A stretch of DNA of 64,000 nt from Pararhodonellum marinum (GCF_015354735.1 NZ_JACEFJ010000002.1:1-64000), one strand, 5' to 3'. Positions 28,846 to 38,007 are shown, numbered from the stretch's first letter. Translations and numbers: made by a program. The notes: generated from the letters alone by a model not told the origin.

Positions 28846-30357
28846 TCAATAGGCATTGGTTACTATCTCCTCTATACCGGTTAGATTTTCCAAAACCTGA
28901 ATACGGATCATGCGTACAGTATCCCCCCGATACATCCCAAACACCCTCTCCTCTTGAACTACCCGCTCAAATCCTTGGATCACCCTTTCATCTGTTTCCG
29001 GATGATAGGTGACATAAATGCCATAATAATCCCTGTTTTCAAACTGCTCTATGCCAGGCCATAAGTCAAACTGGTTCATTCTCCTTCCCAGATTGATACA
29101 AAAAGTTTGGGGATTTCCTTCCGCGTAAAAAGCCATTTCGGAGGAAAGATGATAGCTGTCGCTGAAAATAAAATTTTTATCCAAATCCAATTCCAAGCGG
29201 ATGCTGTCCAAAGCCTTTCCAGCTTCACGGAATCCGGCCATTCTTGCCAAAGGATCATTCTTGGGTTTGAATATTTTCTTGAAACCCAAGGCATCCAAAG
29301 GCTGTGGCAACATGATCAGCATCAACAACAAGCCAGAAATGAAAGTGGCAAAAACCCGATACCTTTTCCATCCTACCGATTGTGGATAGATGACCCAAGC
29401 CATCAGGATGGGGAGGCCTACATAGGCAAATGCAGGCCAATTGACTTCTACTCTTTTGAAAATGGCGATCCCTAAAAACAGCAGCCAGACCAATACCGCA
29501 GGAAAAAGCAAAAAAGCGAGTTTTTCATCTTGGCTACGCATGAGCTTCTTGAAACCCATCCAAAGAAAAGGAAGGAAAAACGCTGAAATAATGGCCAACT
29601 GTCCCCCTATATATTCGCCAAGGTATTTGAGGGAATTGCTGAAATGAAAGGGTTGCTTTTCTCCTTCTACACCACCAAGTGTGCCTACATGCCTGAAAGT
29701 GACAAAATCATTTTGAAAATTCCAGAGAAAGATGGGGATCAGGGAAAGGGCTGCCACCCCTGCAAAAAGGTAAAAATCTTTTTTTAGCAGTTTTTTGGGC
29801 CGAAATATTAGCAAATGTAAAAAGAAGATGGGCAGAATCAGGATCATGATGTTTTTGGACAACATACCCAAAGCGGTAGTCACTCCCGCCAAAATCCACC
29901 AACTCAACCCGTCCTCCTCAATGGCTCTCCAGCCGAAATATAAAGTTGCCGTCCAGAAGAAAATAAGAGAGGAATCCGTGGTATGGAAGAAAGACGCAAG
30001 ATGAAAAAAAGGCATGACCAAGAGCATAACCGTTGCCCATAACGCTGACTTTTGGTTTTTGAACATATACAGGCTGAGTTCAAATACTACCCATGATGCA
30101 GCTGCTGTAAAGAAAACCGCATTGATTCTTACCCCGATTTCCGTATCTCCAAATAAGGACGTACTGATATAATTATACACAGCAATCATCAAAGGTTTGG
30201 AATAATAGTTCCAGTCCAGGTTTTTGGACCAAAGCCAATACTGTGTCTCCTCACTAAAAAGACTCAAAGGAGTCACAGCAGTAAATAAAAGCTTCAAAAA
30301 GGAGGTGAGCAACAGGATTAAGCCGAGGTAGAGCCTATAGCGGTTGGATATGGACAT
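28846..30357 (-). CDS. GT39-type polyprenyl-phosphate-sugar glycosyltransferase
   Basis: A 503-residue integral membrane protein with around ten helices, of the ArnT/PMT_2 type. The first periplasmic loop carries the acidic pair in LFSEETQYWLWSKNLDW, matching the catalytic DE/EE position of such enzymes. The last about 100 residues form a soluble domain (LGRRMNQFDLWPGIEQFENRDYYGIY). These enzymes transfer sugar from polyprenyl phosphate to a protein or lipid acceptor. It is the first gene of GT39-GT2-flippase, so all three should act on one glycoconjugate. Confidence 0.85.
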   Translation of the reverse strand: MSISNRYRLYLGLILLLTSFLKLLFTAVTPLSLFSEETQYWLWSKNLDWNYYSKPLMIAVYNYISTSLFGDTEIGVRINAVFFTAAASWVVFELSLYMFKNQKSALWATVMLLVMPFFHLASFFHTTDSSLIFFWTATLYFGWRAIEEDGLSWWILAGVTTALGMLSKNIMILILPIFFLHLLIFRPKKLLKKDFYLFAGVAALSLIPIFLWNFQNDFVTFRHVGTLGGVEGEKQPFHFSNSLKYLGEYIGGQLAIISAFFLPFLWMGFKKLMRSQDEKLAFLLFPAVLVWLLFLGIAIFKRVEVNWPAFAYVGLPILMAWVIYPQSVGWKRYRVFATFISGLLLMLIMLPQPLDALGFKKIFKPKNDPLARMAGFREAGKALDSIRLELDLDKNFIFSDSYHLSSEMAFYAEGNPQTFCINLGRRMNQFDLWPGIEQFENRDYYGIYVTYHPETDERVIQGFERVVQEERVFGMYRGDTVRMIRIQVLENLTGIEEIVTNAY

Positions 30358-30452
30358 GGAGGGTTTCGAAAAAAAGAAGGAAAGGACTTTTTAATAAAGA
30401 AAGCAGTAAATTTTATTTCCGGTTACAAATATCGTATAGATGCCCATCAGGT

Positions 30453-30486
30453 CAAAAAAAATTGCCTTCTCTTTCGGGAAGGCAAT
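30453..30486 (-). terminator. Rho-independent terminator after hpf
   Basis: On the minus strand ATTGCCTTC, an 8-base loop, GAAGGCAAT (30461-30486; 9-bp stem) is followed by a run of eight T residues. It closes the xerC-like/hpf transcription unit. Confidence 0.85.
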
Positions 30487-30520
30487 AGATTCTCATGGTT
30501 TTCGAATCTTAAAGGGTGTT

Positions 30521-30823
30521 TTATTTGACCAAAACAACTTTTTCTTTGAACTTCTTGATCTGTCTGCGCAGGCCTTCAATGGATTCGTCGGCGGCCGCCT
30601 CAAAGGATCCATTTTGATTTTTGGCAAAAATCTGTCTTCCGGGTAAATTTAGCTTGATCTCAACAATCTTGTTATCATTCTTTTCATGTTTGTCTAACCT
30701 CATAAAAACTTCTCCGTCAATCACGCGATCATAATAGGTGTCCAGCTTGTCTGCTTTCCTTTGGATAAAATCGATTAACTTCTGATCAGCATCGAAATGG
30801 ATGGAATGCATTTGTAACTTCAT
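30521..30823 (-). CDS. hpf: Ribosome hibernation-promoting factor (short HPF/RaiA)
   Basis: A 100-residue protein of the HPF/YfiA fold (beta-alpha-beta-beta-beta-alpha) with VFMRLDKHEKNDNKIVEIKL and the basic C-terminal helix LRRQIKKFKEKV. It binds the decoding site of the 30S subunit and stabilises inactive ribosomes in starvation. It is the short form without the dimerisation domain. It lies 28 bases after the xerC-like gene, suggesting cotranscription, and ends at the terminator at 30453-30486. Confidence 0.9.
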   Translation of the reverse strand: MKLQMHSIHFDADQKLIDFIQRKADKLDTYYDRVIDGEVFMRLDKHEKNDNKIVEIKLNLPGRQIFAKNQNGSFEAAADESIEGLRRQIKKFKEKVVLVK

Positions 30824-30851
30824 AACTTTACGGTTTAAAATTTAACTTATA

Positions 30852-31736
30852 TTACGCTTTCGGATGTGCCTGTTCAAACACAGCCTTCAATTTTTCCATG
30901 GAATTGTGGGTGTATACTTGGGTGGCAGCAAGACTAGCATGCCCTAGCAGGTCTTTGACCGCATTGAGGTCGGCCCCTTTATTCAACAAATGGGTGGCGA
31001 AAGTGTGTCTCAGCAAATGTGGACTTCGCTTGGATGTTTGCGCAAAAAGATCTAAATATTTCCTCACTATCCGGTATATTTTCATTGGATACGCCTGCTC
31101 TCTATTGATTCTAACGATAAAATAATCATTCTGGTCTACAACTGAAAATGTTTCTTCAAATACTTTCTGATACGAAATAATATTTTTTTTCAGCCCGTTG
31201 GTGATAGGAATTATTCTTTGCTTCTTGCGCTTCCCCAGTACTTTCACCTCGGATGTGTAGAGGTCCAAATCCTTCCATTTTAGGTTGAGCAATTCCGAAA
31301 GCCTGACGCCAGTCAGATAAAGAAACTCCATGACCATTTTGTCCCGCTGCCCTTCAAAATCCTGGGTATAAACAAATTCATCCAAAATTTTTTCAATGGC
31401 TTCCTCCTGAACAAATTCCGGTAACTTCTTAGGTGTTTTCAAGACCCGAATTTTGAAAGTAGGGTCTTTTTTGATTGTTCCGGAACGCAGCAGAAATTTA
31501 TAAAAAGACCTTAGGGTGGCTATTTTCCGGTTCACCGAACTGTTGCCCAAGCCTTGCTCCACCAAATCAACAATCCAAGCCCTGATTTCCCCATATGCTG
31601 CTTCTGAAATATCCTCCAAACCAAAGGAATCCTTGCAAAACAACTGAAATTGCTCTAGATCTTTCTGATAAGCCAACACCGTATGCGGACTGGCACGCTT
31701 CTCAAATTCTAAATAATGGATAAAAGAAAAAAGCAT
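30852..31736 (-). CDS. xerC: Tyrosine recombinase XerC/XerD family
   Basis: A 294-residue site-specific recombinase. N-terminal SAM-like DNA-binding domain (1-100), then the catalytic domain with Arg145 (LTGVRLSEL), Lys169, His240 and Arg243 (HLLRHTF), His266 (LLGHAS) and nucleophile Tyr275 (VYTHNS), all present. Xer recombinases resolve chromosome dimers at dif. XerC versus XerD cannot be separated without a tree; size and neighbourhood (next to hpf and rpsU) resemble Bacteroidota XerC-type genes. Confidence 0.88.
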   Translation of the reverse strand: MLFSFIHYLEFEKRASPHTVLAYQKDLEQFQLFCKDSFGLEDISEAAYGEIRAWIVDLVEQGLGNSSVNRKIATLRSFYKFLLRSGTIKKDPTFKIRVLKTPKKLPEFVQEEAIEKILDEFVYTQDFEGQRDKMVMEFLYLTGVRLSELLNLKWKDLDLYTSEVKVLGKRKKQRIIPITNGLKKNIISYQKVFEETFSVVDQNDYFIVRINREQAYPMKIYRIVRKYLDLFAQTSKRSPHLLRHTFATHLLNKGADLNAVKDLLGHASLAATQVYTHNSMEKLKAVFEQAHPKA

Positions 31737-31817
31737 AAAACTTGGCCTTTGGGGATTGGTGGGTAGATAGGTCCTTTTGAATTGGAAGATAAAAAATTAG
31801 CTCCTCAAATGCTAGCA

Positions 31818-31853
31818 AAAAGAAAAACACATCCCCCTAAAGGCGGATGTGTT
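31818..31853 (-). terminator. Rho-independent terminator after rpsU
   Basis: AACACATCCGCC, loop TTTA, GGGGGATGTGTT on the minus strand (31826-31853; one mismatch) followed by a T-rich tract. It separates rpsU from the xerC-like gene. Confidence 0.85.
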
Positions 31854-31878
31854 CCATATGTTTGAATAAAGAAATAGC

Positions 31879-32073
31879 TTAATTCATTTCTTCAGTCTGC
31901 ATTCTCTGCTTGTAGGCAGCACGAATGACCTGATGTCTTCTGCGAACAGAGGGCTTTACAAAATGTTGTCTTTCTCTCAATTCACGGATGGCTCCGGTTT
32001 TGTCAAACTTTTTCTTGAAACGCTTAAGCGCCTTCTCGATAGATTCGTTTTCTTTGATATTTACTACGATCAT
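31879..32073 (-). CDS. rpsU: 30S ribosomal protein S21
   Basis: A 64-residue basic protein (MIVVNIKENESIEKALKRFK...), a normal S21 with the Bacteroidota ending QRMQTEEMN. S21 assists mRNA-30S binding. The start is the ATG at 32073 because it has an AGGAGGT-type ribosome site 11 bases upstream (32084-32090), unusual in this phylum, where Shine-Dalgarno sites are weak. A 10-codon longer frame exists but includes that site in its coding region. Confidence 0.95.
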   Translation of the reverse strand: MIVVNIKENESIEKALKRFKKKFDKTGAIRELRERQHFVKPSVRRRHQVIRAAYKQRMQTEEMN

Positions 32074-32100
32074 AATTTTATACACCTCCTTTCGCGGTTG

Positions 32101-32131
32101 CAAATGTAAAAAGAATATATTTCAAATAAAA
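32101..32131 (-). promoter_or_regulatory. Promoter of rpsU
   Basis: TACATTTG (32101-32108, minus strand) is an exact TAnnTTTG box. TTTT lies 19 bases upstream (32128-32131) as a degenerate -33 element. Transcription would start near 32094, with a very short leader carrying the strong ribosome-binding site. Confidence 0.6.
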
Positions 32132-32220
32132 GGACTGAGGCCAAAACTCAAAATCCATACCGCCAAACGTTCAACTGACAAGCAAATTCCAATGTTTAAA
32201 AAAGCTCCTTTATTTATTGA

Positions 32221-33363
32221 TTACTTCAATACCTCTCTGGAAATCACTAGTTTTTGGATCTCTGATGTTCCTTCGCCAATAGTACAGAGTTTGGCATCAC
32301 GGTAATACTTTTCTACCGGATAATCCTTGGTAAACCCATATCCCCCGAATATCTGCACAGCCTCATTGGCATTTCGGACAGCTACTTCAGAGGCGTAGTA
32401 CTTGGCCTTTGCACTGGCCAAAGTGACTTTGACACCCCTGTTTTTCAAATCAGCAGCTTTGAATGTTAGCAATCGAGCTGCTTCTGTTTCTGTAGCCATA
32501 TCGGCCAATTTAAAAGCAATTCCCTGAAAGCGGTTGATGGGTTGATTAAATTGCTGCCTTTCTTTGGAATAAGCCAAAGACGCGTCCAATGCCCCTTCCG
32601 CAATACCCAAAGAAAGCGCAGCTATGGAAATCCTACCCCCATCCAGTATTTTCATGGATTGGATAAAACCTTCACCTACTTCTCCCAAAACCTGACTTTC
32701 ATGTACCCTACAATCCTCAAAGATCATTTCGGCAGTTTCCGAACAGCGCATGCCCAATTTATCCTCTTTTCTGCCACCTCTAAATCCGGCAGTACCTTTT
32801 TCTATCACAAAAGCGGTCATCCCATGGGAATCTCCCACCTCTCCTGTCCTTGCGATTACTACAGCCACATCACCTGATACTCCATGAGTAATGAAATTTT
32901 TTGCCCCATTGATCACATAATGATCTCCGTCTTTGATGGCCACCGTGCGCATGTTTCCTGCATCCGAACCGGTATTGGGCTCGGTAAGTCCCCAAGCGCC
33001 GAGCATTTCGCATGTAGCCAGCTTGGGGAGGTATTTTTGCTTTTGTTCCTCGGAACCAAACATCATGATATGCCCTGTGCACAAAGAATTGTGGGCAGCC
33101 ATAGATAGCCCTACACCGGGATCCAGTTTTGATAATTCAACTATGGCCGTGACATACTCAAGATAGCCAAAGCCGGAACCTCCATATTCGGTAGGGACCA
33201 AAACCCCCATCAGGCCTAGTTCTCCAAGCTTTTTAAACAATTCCAAGGGAAAAAATTGTTTTTCATCCCATTCATTCCGATATGGGGTAATCTCCTTCGC
33301 ACCAAAATCCCGAATCATTTGGGCGATCATTTCCTGGTTTTCATTGAGTTCAAAACTCATCAT
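32221..33363 (-). CDS. Acyl-CoA dehydrogenase
   Basis: A 380-residue FAD enzyme that introduces the alpha-beta double bond of acyl-CoA in beta-oxidation or branched-chain amino-acid breakdown. FAD-binding motifs AWGLTEPNTGSDAGNM and FITHGVSGDVAVVI are visible, as is the C-terminal IFGGYGFTKDYPVEKYYRDA motif and the catalytic glutamate in GEGTSEIQ. Length is normal. It is a single-gene unit; chain-length specificity cannot be read reliably. MM at the start leaves a one-codon ambiguity. Confidence 0.92.
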   Translation of the reverse strand: MMSFELNENQEMIAQMIRDFGAKEITPYRNEWDEKQFFPLELFKKLGELGLMGVLVPTEYGGSGFGYLEYVTAIVELSKLDPGVGLSMAAHNSLCTGHIMMFGSEEQKQKYLPKLATCEMLGAWGLTEPNTGSDAGNMRTVAIKDGDHYVINGAKNFITHGVSGDVAVVIARTGEVGDSHGMTAFVIEKGTAGFRGGRKEDKLGMRCSETAEMIFEDCRVHESQVLGEVGEGFIQSMKILDGGRISIAALSLGIAEGALDASLAYSKERQQFNQPINRFQGIAFKLADMATETEAARLLTFKAADLKNRGVKVTLASAKAKYYASEVAVRNANEAVQIFGGYGFTKDYPVEKYYRDAKLCTIGEGTSEIQKLVISREVLK

Positions 33364-33687
33364 AACTTTGATTTTTATATTTTGGGTTTACTTCTTGGTT
33401 ATAAAGATATTAACATTTCCACAGACTTTAGGTTTCATCCTTCCTGATTCCTTTTGATGGCAATAAAAATCAATTAATTTTGCAAGGTGCTATTTTGCTG
33501 ATTTGGAAAAATAAAGAGCAAGCTATGCGTTGGATATTGAAAACTTTCCCTTGCACTATGGTGCTAAGACCAAATCAATCGGATTTGAAAAATGGCTAAA
33601 AGTTTTTGAAAAAATCCTTATTTTATTTTGTGTGCGTAGATTATTCTACAATCTTTAATTTAATTTTAACCTGTTTCTACTTTTATT
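33364..33687. other. Divergent intergenic region between acyl-CoA dehydrogenase and galE
   Basis: 324 AT-rich bases without a gene. It contains the palindrome CAAATCAATCGGATTTG (33571-33587; 6-bp arms, CG in the centre) about 100 bases before galE, which is a candidate LacI-family or other repressor site. No exact promoter match was found on either strand. Confidence 0.55.
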
Positions 33688-34707
33688 ATGACAAAAATTC
33701 TGATAACCGGCGGTGCGGGATACATTGGCACCCACACGGCCATTGCATTGGTCAATGCAGGTTACGAACCCATCATAATTGATGATTTTTCCAATTCCTC
33801 CAAATCTGTGCTCATTGGCCTGGAAAAAATCCTGGGCCAATCCGTAAAATTTTATGAGGGAGACTGCAATGACAATCAATTGATGGATCGGGTTTTTTCG
33901 GAAAACGCTTTGACAGGGGCCATACATTTTGCAGCCAGCAAAGCCGTGGGAGAAAGCACCCAAAAGCCCCTAAAATATTACAAAAACAACCTAAACTCCC
34001 TTTTGGTCCTACTGGAAGTCATGCAAAAACATGGCGTCAAGGACCTGGTTTTTTCCTCCTCTTGTACGGTGTATGGGCAGCCGGATGAACTTCCCGTGCA
34101 GGAAGACACCCCAAGAAAGCAAGCTGAAAGCCCCTATGGGAATACAAAAATTATCTGTGAGGATATCCTTAGGGATTTAGTCAAAAGTGGGGCCAAAAAC
34201 CGAATCGTATCTCTGCGTTATTTTAACCCGATCGGTGCGCATCCCACCGGCTTGATCGGAGAGCTTCCCATAGGGGTGCCGGCCAATTTGGTCCCATTCG
34301 TAACCCAAACCGCAGTAGGAATCCGCGAAAAACTTTTGGTTTTCGGAGACGATTATAATACCCCGGATGGGAGTTGTATCCGGGATTACATCCATGTGAT
34401 GGATTTGGCGGACGCCCATGTCAAAGCGCTGGAATACCTTCATAACAAACCTGACACTTATTTAGACCTGTTTAATGTAGGCACGGGAAAAGGCAATTCG
34501 GTGTTGGAGGTTATACAGACTTTTGAGAAAGTAAGTGGGAAAAGCCTGAATTATGAAATTGTGGCCAGAAGGCCAGGGGACATAGAAAAGGTATGGGCGA
34601 ATACTGAAAAAATAGAAAAATTGCTGGGATGGAAGGCAAAACTTGATCTGGAAGATGGGCTAAGGGACAGTTGGAACTGGCAGCTCAAATTATCAGAACA
34701 AAGTTAG
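33688..34707 (+). CDS. galE: UDP-glucose 4-epimerase
   Basis: GalE (339 residues) interconverts UDP-galactose and UDP-glucose in the Leloir pathway. The NAD-binding loop ILITGGAGYIGTHTA opens the protein. FSSSCTVYG gives the catalytic Ser/Thr, SPYGNTK the YxxxK pair, and SLRYFNPIGAHPTG the sugar-nucleotide loop. Length fits exactly. It faces galK, with only 6 bases between their stops, and lies in a gal cluster with a LacI-type regulator. It may also supply UDP-galactose for glycans. Confidence 0.96.
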   Translation: MTKILITGGAGYIGTHTAIALVNAGYEPIIIDDFSNSSKSVLIGLEKILGQSVKFYEGDCNDNQLMDRVFSENALTGAIHFAASKAVGESTQKPLKYYKNNLNSLLVLLEVMQKHGVKDLVFSSSCTVYGQPDELPVQEDTPRKQAESPYGNTKIICEDILRDLVKSGAKNRIVSLRYFNPIGAHPTGLIGELPIGVPANLVPFVTQTAVGIREKLLVFGDDYNTPDGSCIRDYIHVMDLADAHVKALEYLHNKPDTYLDLFNVGTGKGNSVLEVIQTFEKVSGKSLNYEIVARRPGDIEKVWANTEKIEKLLGWKAKLDLEDGLRDSWNWQLKLSEQS

Positions 34708-34713
34708 TATTAC

Positions 34714-35874
34714 CTAGGGTAAACAAAGGCCAGTCCCATCCATAAGCTCTACTTCATAGAATTCCGGTTGGTGGCCAAATTGATCCTCAAAAGCTTTGGC
34801 GACCGCAGATTTAAAACCGGTCACGGCAGCCCTTTCTATGATGTTGATGGTGCAGCCACCAAAGCCCCCACCCATCATTCTGCTCCCCAAAACTGATTTG
34901 TTTTCTTTGGTGAAATCAACCAGAAAGTCGAGTTCTGGACAGCTGACTTCATACTCTTCGCTAAGCCCTTGATGTGAAGCATACATTTTTTGCCCAAAAC
35001 CCTTCAAATCACCCTTCTCCAAAAGCTGACAAGCATCCAAGACCCGTTGGTTTTCATGGAGTACGTATTGGCAACGGCGAAAAGCCTTTAAACTGATCTG
35101 GGCTTTGACGGATTCCAGTACCTCAAGATTGGCATCTCTTAAAGATTTGATCTCCGGATGCAGCTGCTGCATGGCTATCAATCCTTCCTGGCATTCCAGT
35201 TGCCTTTCATTGTAGGCCGAACTGGCCAATGAATGCTTGACGAGGGTATTGACCAATAACAATTGTTGATCTCCCAAATCAACAGGAAAATAGGTGGATT
35301 CCAGGCTCCGGCAGTCAAGCAAGATGGCATGGTCCTTTTTTCCCATGACGGAGGCATATTGGTCCATGATGCCACACTTGACCCCTGCAAATTGGTGCTC
35401 AGCCTTTTGAGCCATCCGTACCAAATCCAATCTGCGGATAGACAAACCGAAAAGCTGGGCAATGGCAAAACCGGCAGAACACTCCAACGCAGCAGAAGAT
35501 GAGAGCCCGGAACCTACCGGTATATCCCCACCAAAAACCAGATCAAACCCTTCCACCAGGTGGCCTGCCTGTTGAAACTGAGCCACCACCCCCATGATAT
35601 ACGTAGCCCAATGGTTGGGTTTTGGGGCAAAGGCCTCAAGCGAAAATTTAAAATTTTCTTCGTAATCCAAAGCATGCAACCTTGCCACCTTCAGGTCATT
35701 GGCAGCTATGGCCACGATGATTTTTTTATCAATGGCTGCTGGTAGCACAAATCCCTCGTGGTAATCTGTATGCTCTCCGATCAAATTGATCCGGCCTGGG
35801 GAATAAACCAACAGGGGTTCCGTCTCAAAAAGTGCTATAAATTTCTGCTTAATGTGCTTTTCTAATTCTGCCAA
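34714..35874 (-). CDS. galK: Galactokinase
   Basis: GalK (386 residues) phosphorylates galactose at C1 with ATP. The N-terminal galactokinase signature GRINLIGEHTDYHEGFVLPA and the ATP loop PVGSGLSSSAALE are both intact, with motif III GSRMMGGGFGGCTI near the C terminus. The start is TTG at 35874; GGAGG lies about 15 bases upstream. It follows lacI on the same strand across 124 bases that hold an operator-like site. galT is absent nearby. Confidence 0.95.
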   Translation of the reverse strand: MAELEKHIKQKFIALFETEPLLVYSPGRINLIGEHTDYHEGFVLPAAIDKKIIVAIAANDLKVARLHALDYEENFKFSLEAFAPKPNHWATYIMGVVAQFQQAGHLVEGFDLVFGGDIPVGSGLSSSAALECSAGFAIAQLFGLSIRRLDLVRMAQKAEHQFAGVKCGIMDQYASVMGKKDHAILLDCRSLESTYFPVDLGDQQLLLVNTLVKHSLASSAYNERQLECQEGLIAMQQLHPEIKSLRDANLEVLESVKAQISLKAFRRCQYVLHENQRVLDACQLLEKGDLKGFGQKMYASHQGLSEEYEVSCPELDFLVDFTKENKSVLGSRMMGGGFGGCTINIIERAAVTGFKSAVAKAFEDQFGHQPEFYEVELMDGTGLCLP

Positions 35875-35934
35875 CGGATCTCTGGGGACCTCCGGTCCTT
35901 TAAATTTAAAATCAGCTATTTATTAACTTAACAA

Positions 35935-35985
35935 TAAAGGTAAAAATCAAGGGAGATAAAAAGAAAAAAGCCTGATAACGATTGC
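35935..35985 (-). promoter_or_regulatory. Candidate galK promoter with LacI-type operator
   Basis: The minus strand holds GCAATCGTTATC (35974-35985), which matches the LacI/PurR core GCAAnCGTTnnC at all specified positions, and downstream TACCTTTA (35935-35942; 7 of 8 to TAnnTTTG). The operator would lie just upstream of a poorly matching -33 region. It is in the only sizeable gap between the LacI-type regulator gene and galK. Confidence 0.35.
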
Positions 35986-35998
35986 AATGGAATGCCAT

Positions 35999-37021
35999 TT
36001 ACTTCGCCTTCACTGAAGAACGACGGATCACCAGGGTGGTATCCAGCACAAAGGATTGGGGATCTGTGCTAACAAGGCCTTCCAGTTGATCCAAAAGGTG
36101 ATTGGCGGCAAGCTTTCCGATTTGATAGGCTGGTTGGGAGACAGTGGTAAGCGAAGGCTCCACCACTTCGGAGGTGGGATTGTTGGTAAATCCCGCCAAA
36201 GCGATTTCTTCCGGAATTTTGACGCCGTTTTCTTTCAACACCATCATCACATCCACCGCCAAAGGATCGATCATGGCAAATATGGCATCAGGTCTATCGG
36301 CTCTTTCTATCAGGCTTTTGGCAATTTTTTTATTGCACTCCGTGGTCAGATCACTAACCAAAATCAATTCAGGCTTGATGGGCAAACCAAAATCTTCTAA
36401 TGCTTTTAAGTAACCTTCCTTCCTTTTTTTACTAATGTATAAATCCTCCGGACCAGAAATAAAGGCAATGTTCCTGGCTCCTTGATCCAACAGGTGTTGG
36501 GTCAAATTATAGGCCCCGTTGCTGTCATTGACCGTTACTTTGGAAACAGGTATTTCCTCACTTACCCGGTCAAAAAGCACGAAGGGGATCTCCTGCTCAT
36601 AAAGCTCGAAAAAGTGTTCATAACTTCTGGTCTCACGGGATAGGGAGATCAAAAGCCCATCCACTCTACTTCCCACAAGGGTGCGGATGTTCATTTTTTC
36701 CTGTTCATAGGATTCATTGGACTGGCAGATCATCACATTGTAGCCCCGTTTGATCGCTGTATCATAAATCCCGCTGATATTGGAAGCGAAAAAGTGGGAT
36801 GTCAACTCAGGCACCACAATGCCAAGGGTCCGGGTTTTGTTGTTGCGCAGGCTTTGGGCTACCAGGTTGGGCTGATAATTCATTTCCTTGGCCATCGCCA
36901 CGATTTTCTTGCGGGTATCAGGGTGTATTTCGGGTGAATCCCTTAGGGCTCTGGAAACGGTCGATACGGAGACTTTCAGTCTTTTTGCAATGTGCGTGAT
37001 GGTAACCTGGCCTTTCTTCAT
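35999..37021 (-). CDS. LacI family transcriptional regulator
   Basis: A 340-residue sugar-responsive repressor. The N-terminal helix-turn-helix is textbook: ITHIAKRLKVSVSTVSRAL, then the hinge helix PNLVAQSLRNNKT. A periplasmic-binding-protein-like sensor domain follows (TLGIVVPELTSHFFASNI, LISLSRETRS, FALFDRVS-like FVLFDRVSEE). It lies between an M28 peptidase gene (2 bases upstream) and galK (124 bases downstream), so the likely target is galK and perhaps galE. The inducing sugar is not readable from the sequence. Confidence 0.92.
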   Translation of the reverse strand: MKKGQVTITHIAKRLKVSVSTVSRALRDSPEIHPDTRKKIVAMAKEMNYQPNLVAQSLRNNKTRTLGIVVPELTSHFFASNISGIYDTAIKRGYNVMICQSNESYEQEKMNIRTLVGSRVDGLLISLSRETRSYEHFFELYEQEIPFVLFDRVSEEIPVSKVTVNDSNGAYNLTQHLLDQGARNIAFISGPEDLYISKKRKEGYLKALEDFGLPIKPELILVSDLTTECNKKIAKSLIERADRPDAIFAMIDPLAVDVMMVLKENGVKIPEEIALAGFTNNPTSEVVEPSLTTVSQPAYQIGKLAANHLLDQLEGLVSTDPQSFVLDTTLVIRRSSVKAK

Positions 37022-37023
37022 TT

Positions 37024-38007
37024 TTATTCCTGGTAAATGGTAAATAAAACCGTTTCCCCGACAGCCTTGAGTGTCCTTTTATCTATCATGTCCATGTTGT
37101 CCGCATGGGTATGGTGATAATGTCCAAACCCGTAATCGGGTGAAAATTCAATGATGTTGATCATGGGGATGCCGGCATTTTTGTTGACAAACAAATGGTC
37201 ATCCACCAATTCAGCAGTCTCTCTCATCTGGAAGAAGTCACTGTGACCCAACTCATGTCCATAATTCCACACCTTGTTGACGATGTTTTTTGCATAGCGA
37301 ACTGAATAGCCTTCTTTGTAGAACCTGGCTCCCCGGCCCCCTACCATGTCCACCAAGATCCCAAAATACGCAGAATATCCTCTTTCGTGGAGATTGGTGG
37401 ACCAATACTGCGAACCCAGGCACCACCAATATTCCCTGGCCCGGTTTCGGGTGTCTTGGTGTTCTGGCTCTCCATCATCCTCTCCATCAAAGAAGATGAA
37501 GTCAATGCCCACATCCGGCTTTGGGTTTTCATAAGCAAGCACCCTGGCAATTTCCAAGAGCACTCCTACCCCGCTACCGCCATCATTGGCACCTTCGATG
37601 GGTTCGTGTAGTCTTTCAGAATCCTTATCGGCTATTCTCCTGCTGTCCCAATGGGCAGCAAGGAGAATTCTTTTTTTGGCATCCGGCTTATAAGAAGCGA
37701 TGATATTGGTCAGGTCCCACAATTGACCATCATAGGTTTTTTCAGAAAACTCCTGTGTTTGAACTTCTAATTTATACCCTTTAAGCTTTTCAATGAGCCA
37801 GTTTTTGGTGGCCTCATGACCTGCTGTGTTGGGCACCCGGGGTCCGAAATCCACTTGTTTTTGGATAAAAGCATAAGCCGAATCCGCATTGAAGGCGGGA
37901 ACGTCTTTGTAATCAATGGGAACTGCAGTTTCCTCTGCCCTTTCTCTTCCGCCACAAGCATACAGAAATGTCCCTAAAATCAGGCATAACCAAATTCTAT
38001 TCCTCAT
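37024..38007 (-). CDS. M28 family lipoprotein peptidase, glutaminyl cyclase-like
   Basis: A 327-residue lipoprotein (ATG at 38007; lipobox LYAC) anchored in the cell envelope. The zinc-peptidase fold shows AAHWDSRRIADKD, GANDGGSGVGVLLEIARVL, IFFDGEDDG and HTHADNMDMID as metal or catalytic positions in the order of family M28. The HWDSR and ARVL elements resemble glutaminyl-peptide cyclotransferases (QPCT-like), so it may form N-terminal pyroglutamate instead of cleaving peptides. Many Bacteroidota exported proteins start with Gln after signal cleavage. It overlaps cysS by 11 bases. Confidence 0.82.
   Translation of the reverse strand: MRNRIWLCLILGTFLYACGGRERAEETAVPIDYKDVPAFNADSAYAFIQKQVDFGPRVPNTAGHEATKNWLIEKLKGYKLEVQTQEFSEKTYDGQLWDLTNIIASYKPDAKKRILLAAHWDSRRIADKDSERLHEPIEGANDGGSGVGVLLEIARVLAYENPKPDVGIDFIFFDGEDDGEPEHQDTRNRAREYWWCLGSQYWSTNLHERGYSAYFGILVDMVGGRGARFYKEGYSVRYAKNIVNKVWNYGHELGHSDFFQMRETAELVDDHLFVNKNAGIPMINIIEFSPDYGFGHYHHTHADNMDMIDKRTLKAVGETVLFTIYQE

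Noticed and set aside
30852-31736. Integrase of a mobile element
   Set aside because: The recombinase is of housekeeping Xer type next to hpf and rpsU, and no attachment-site duplication or phage gene is seen.
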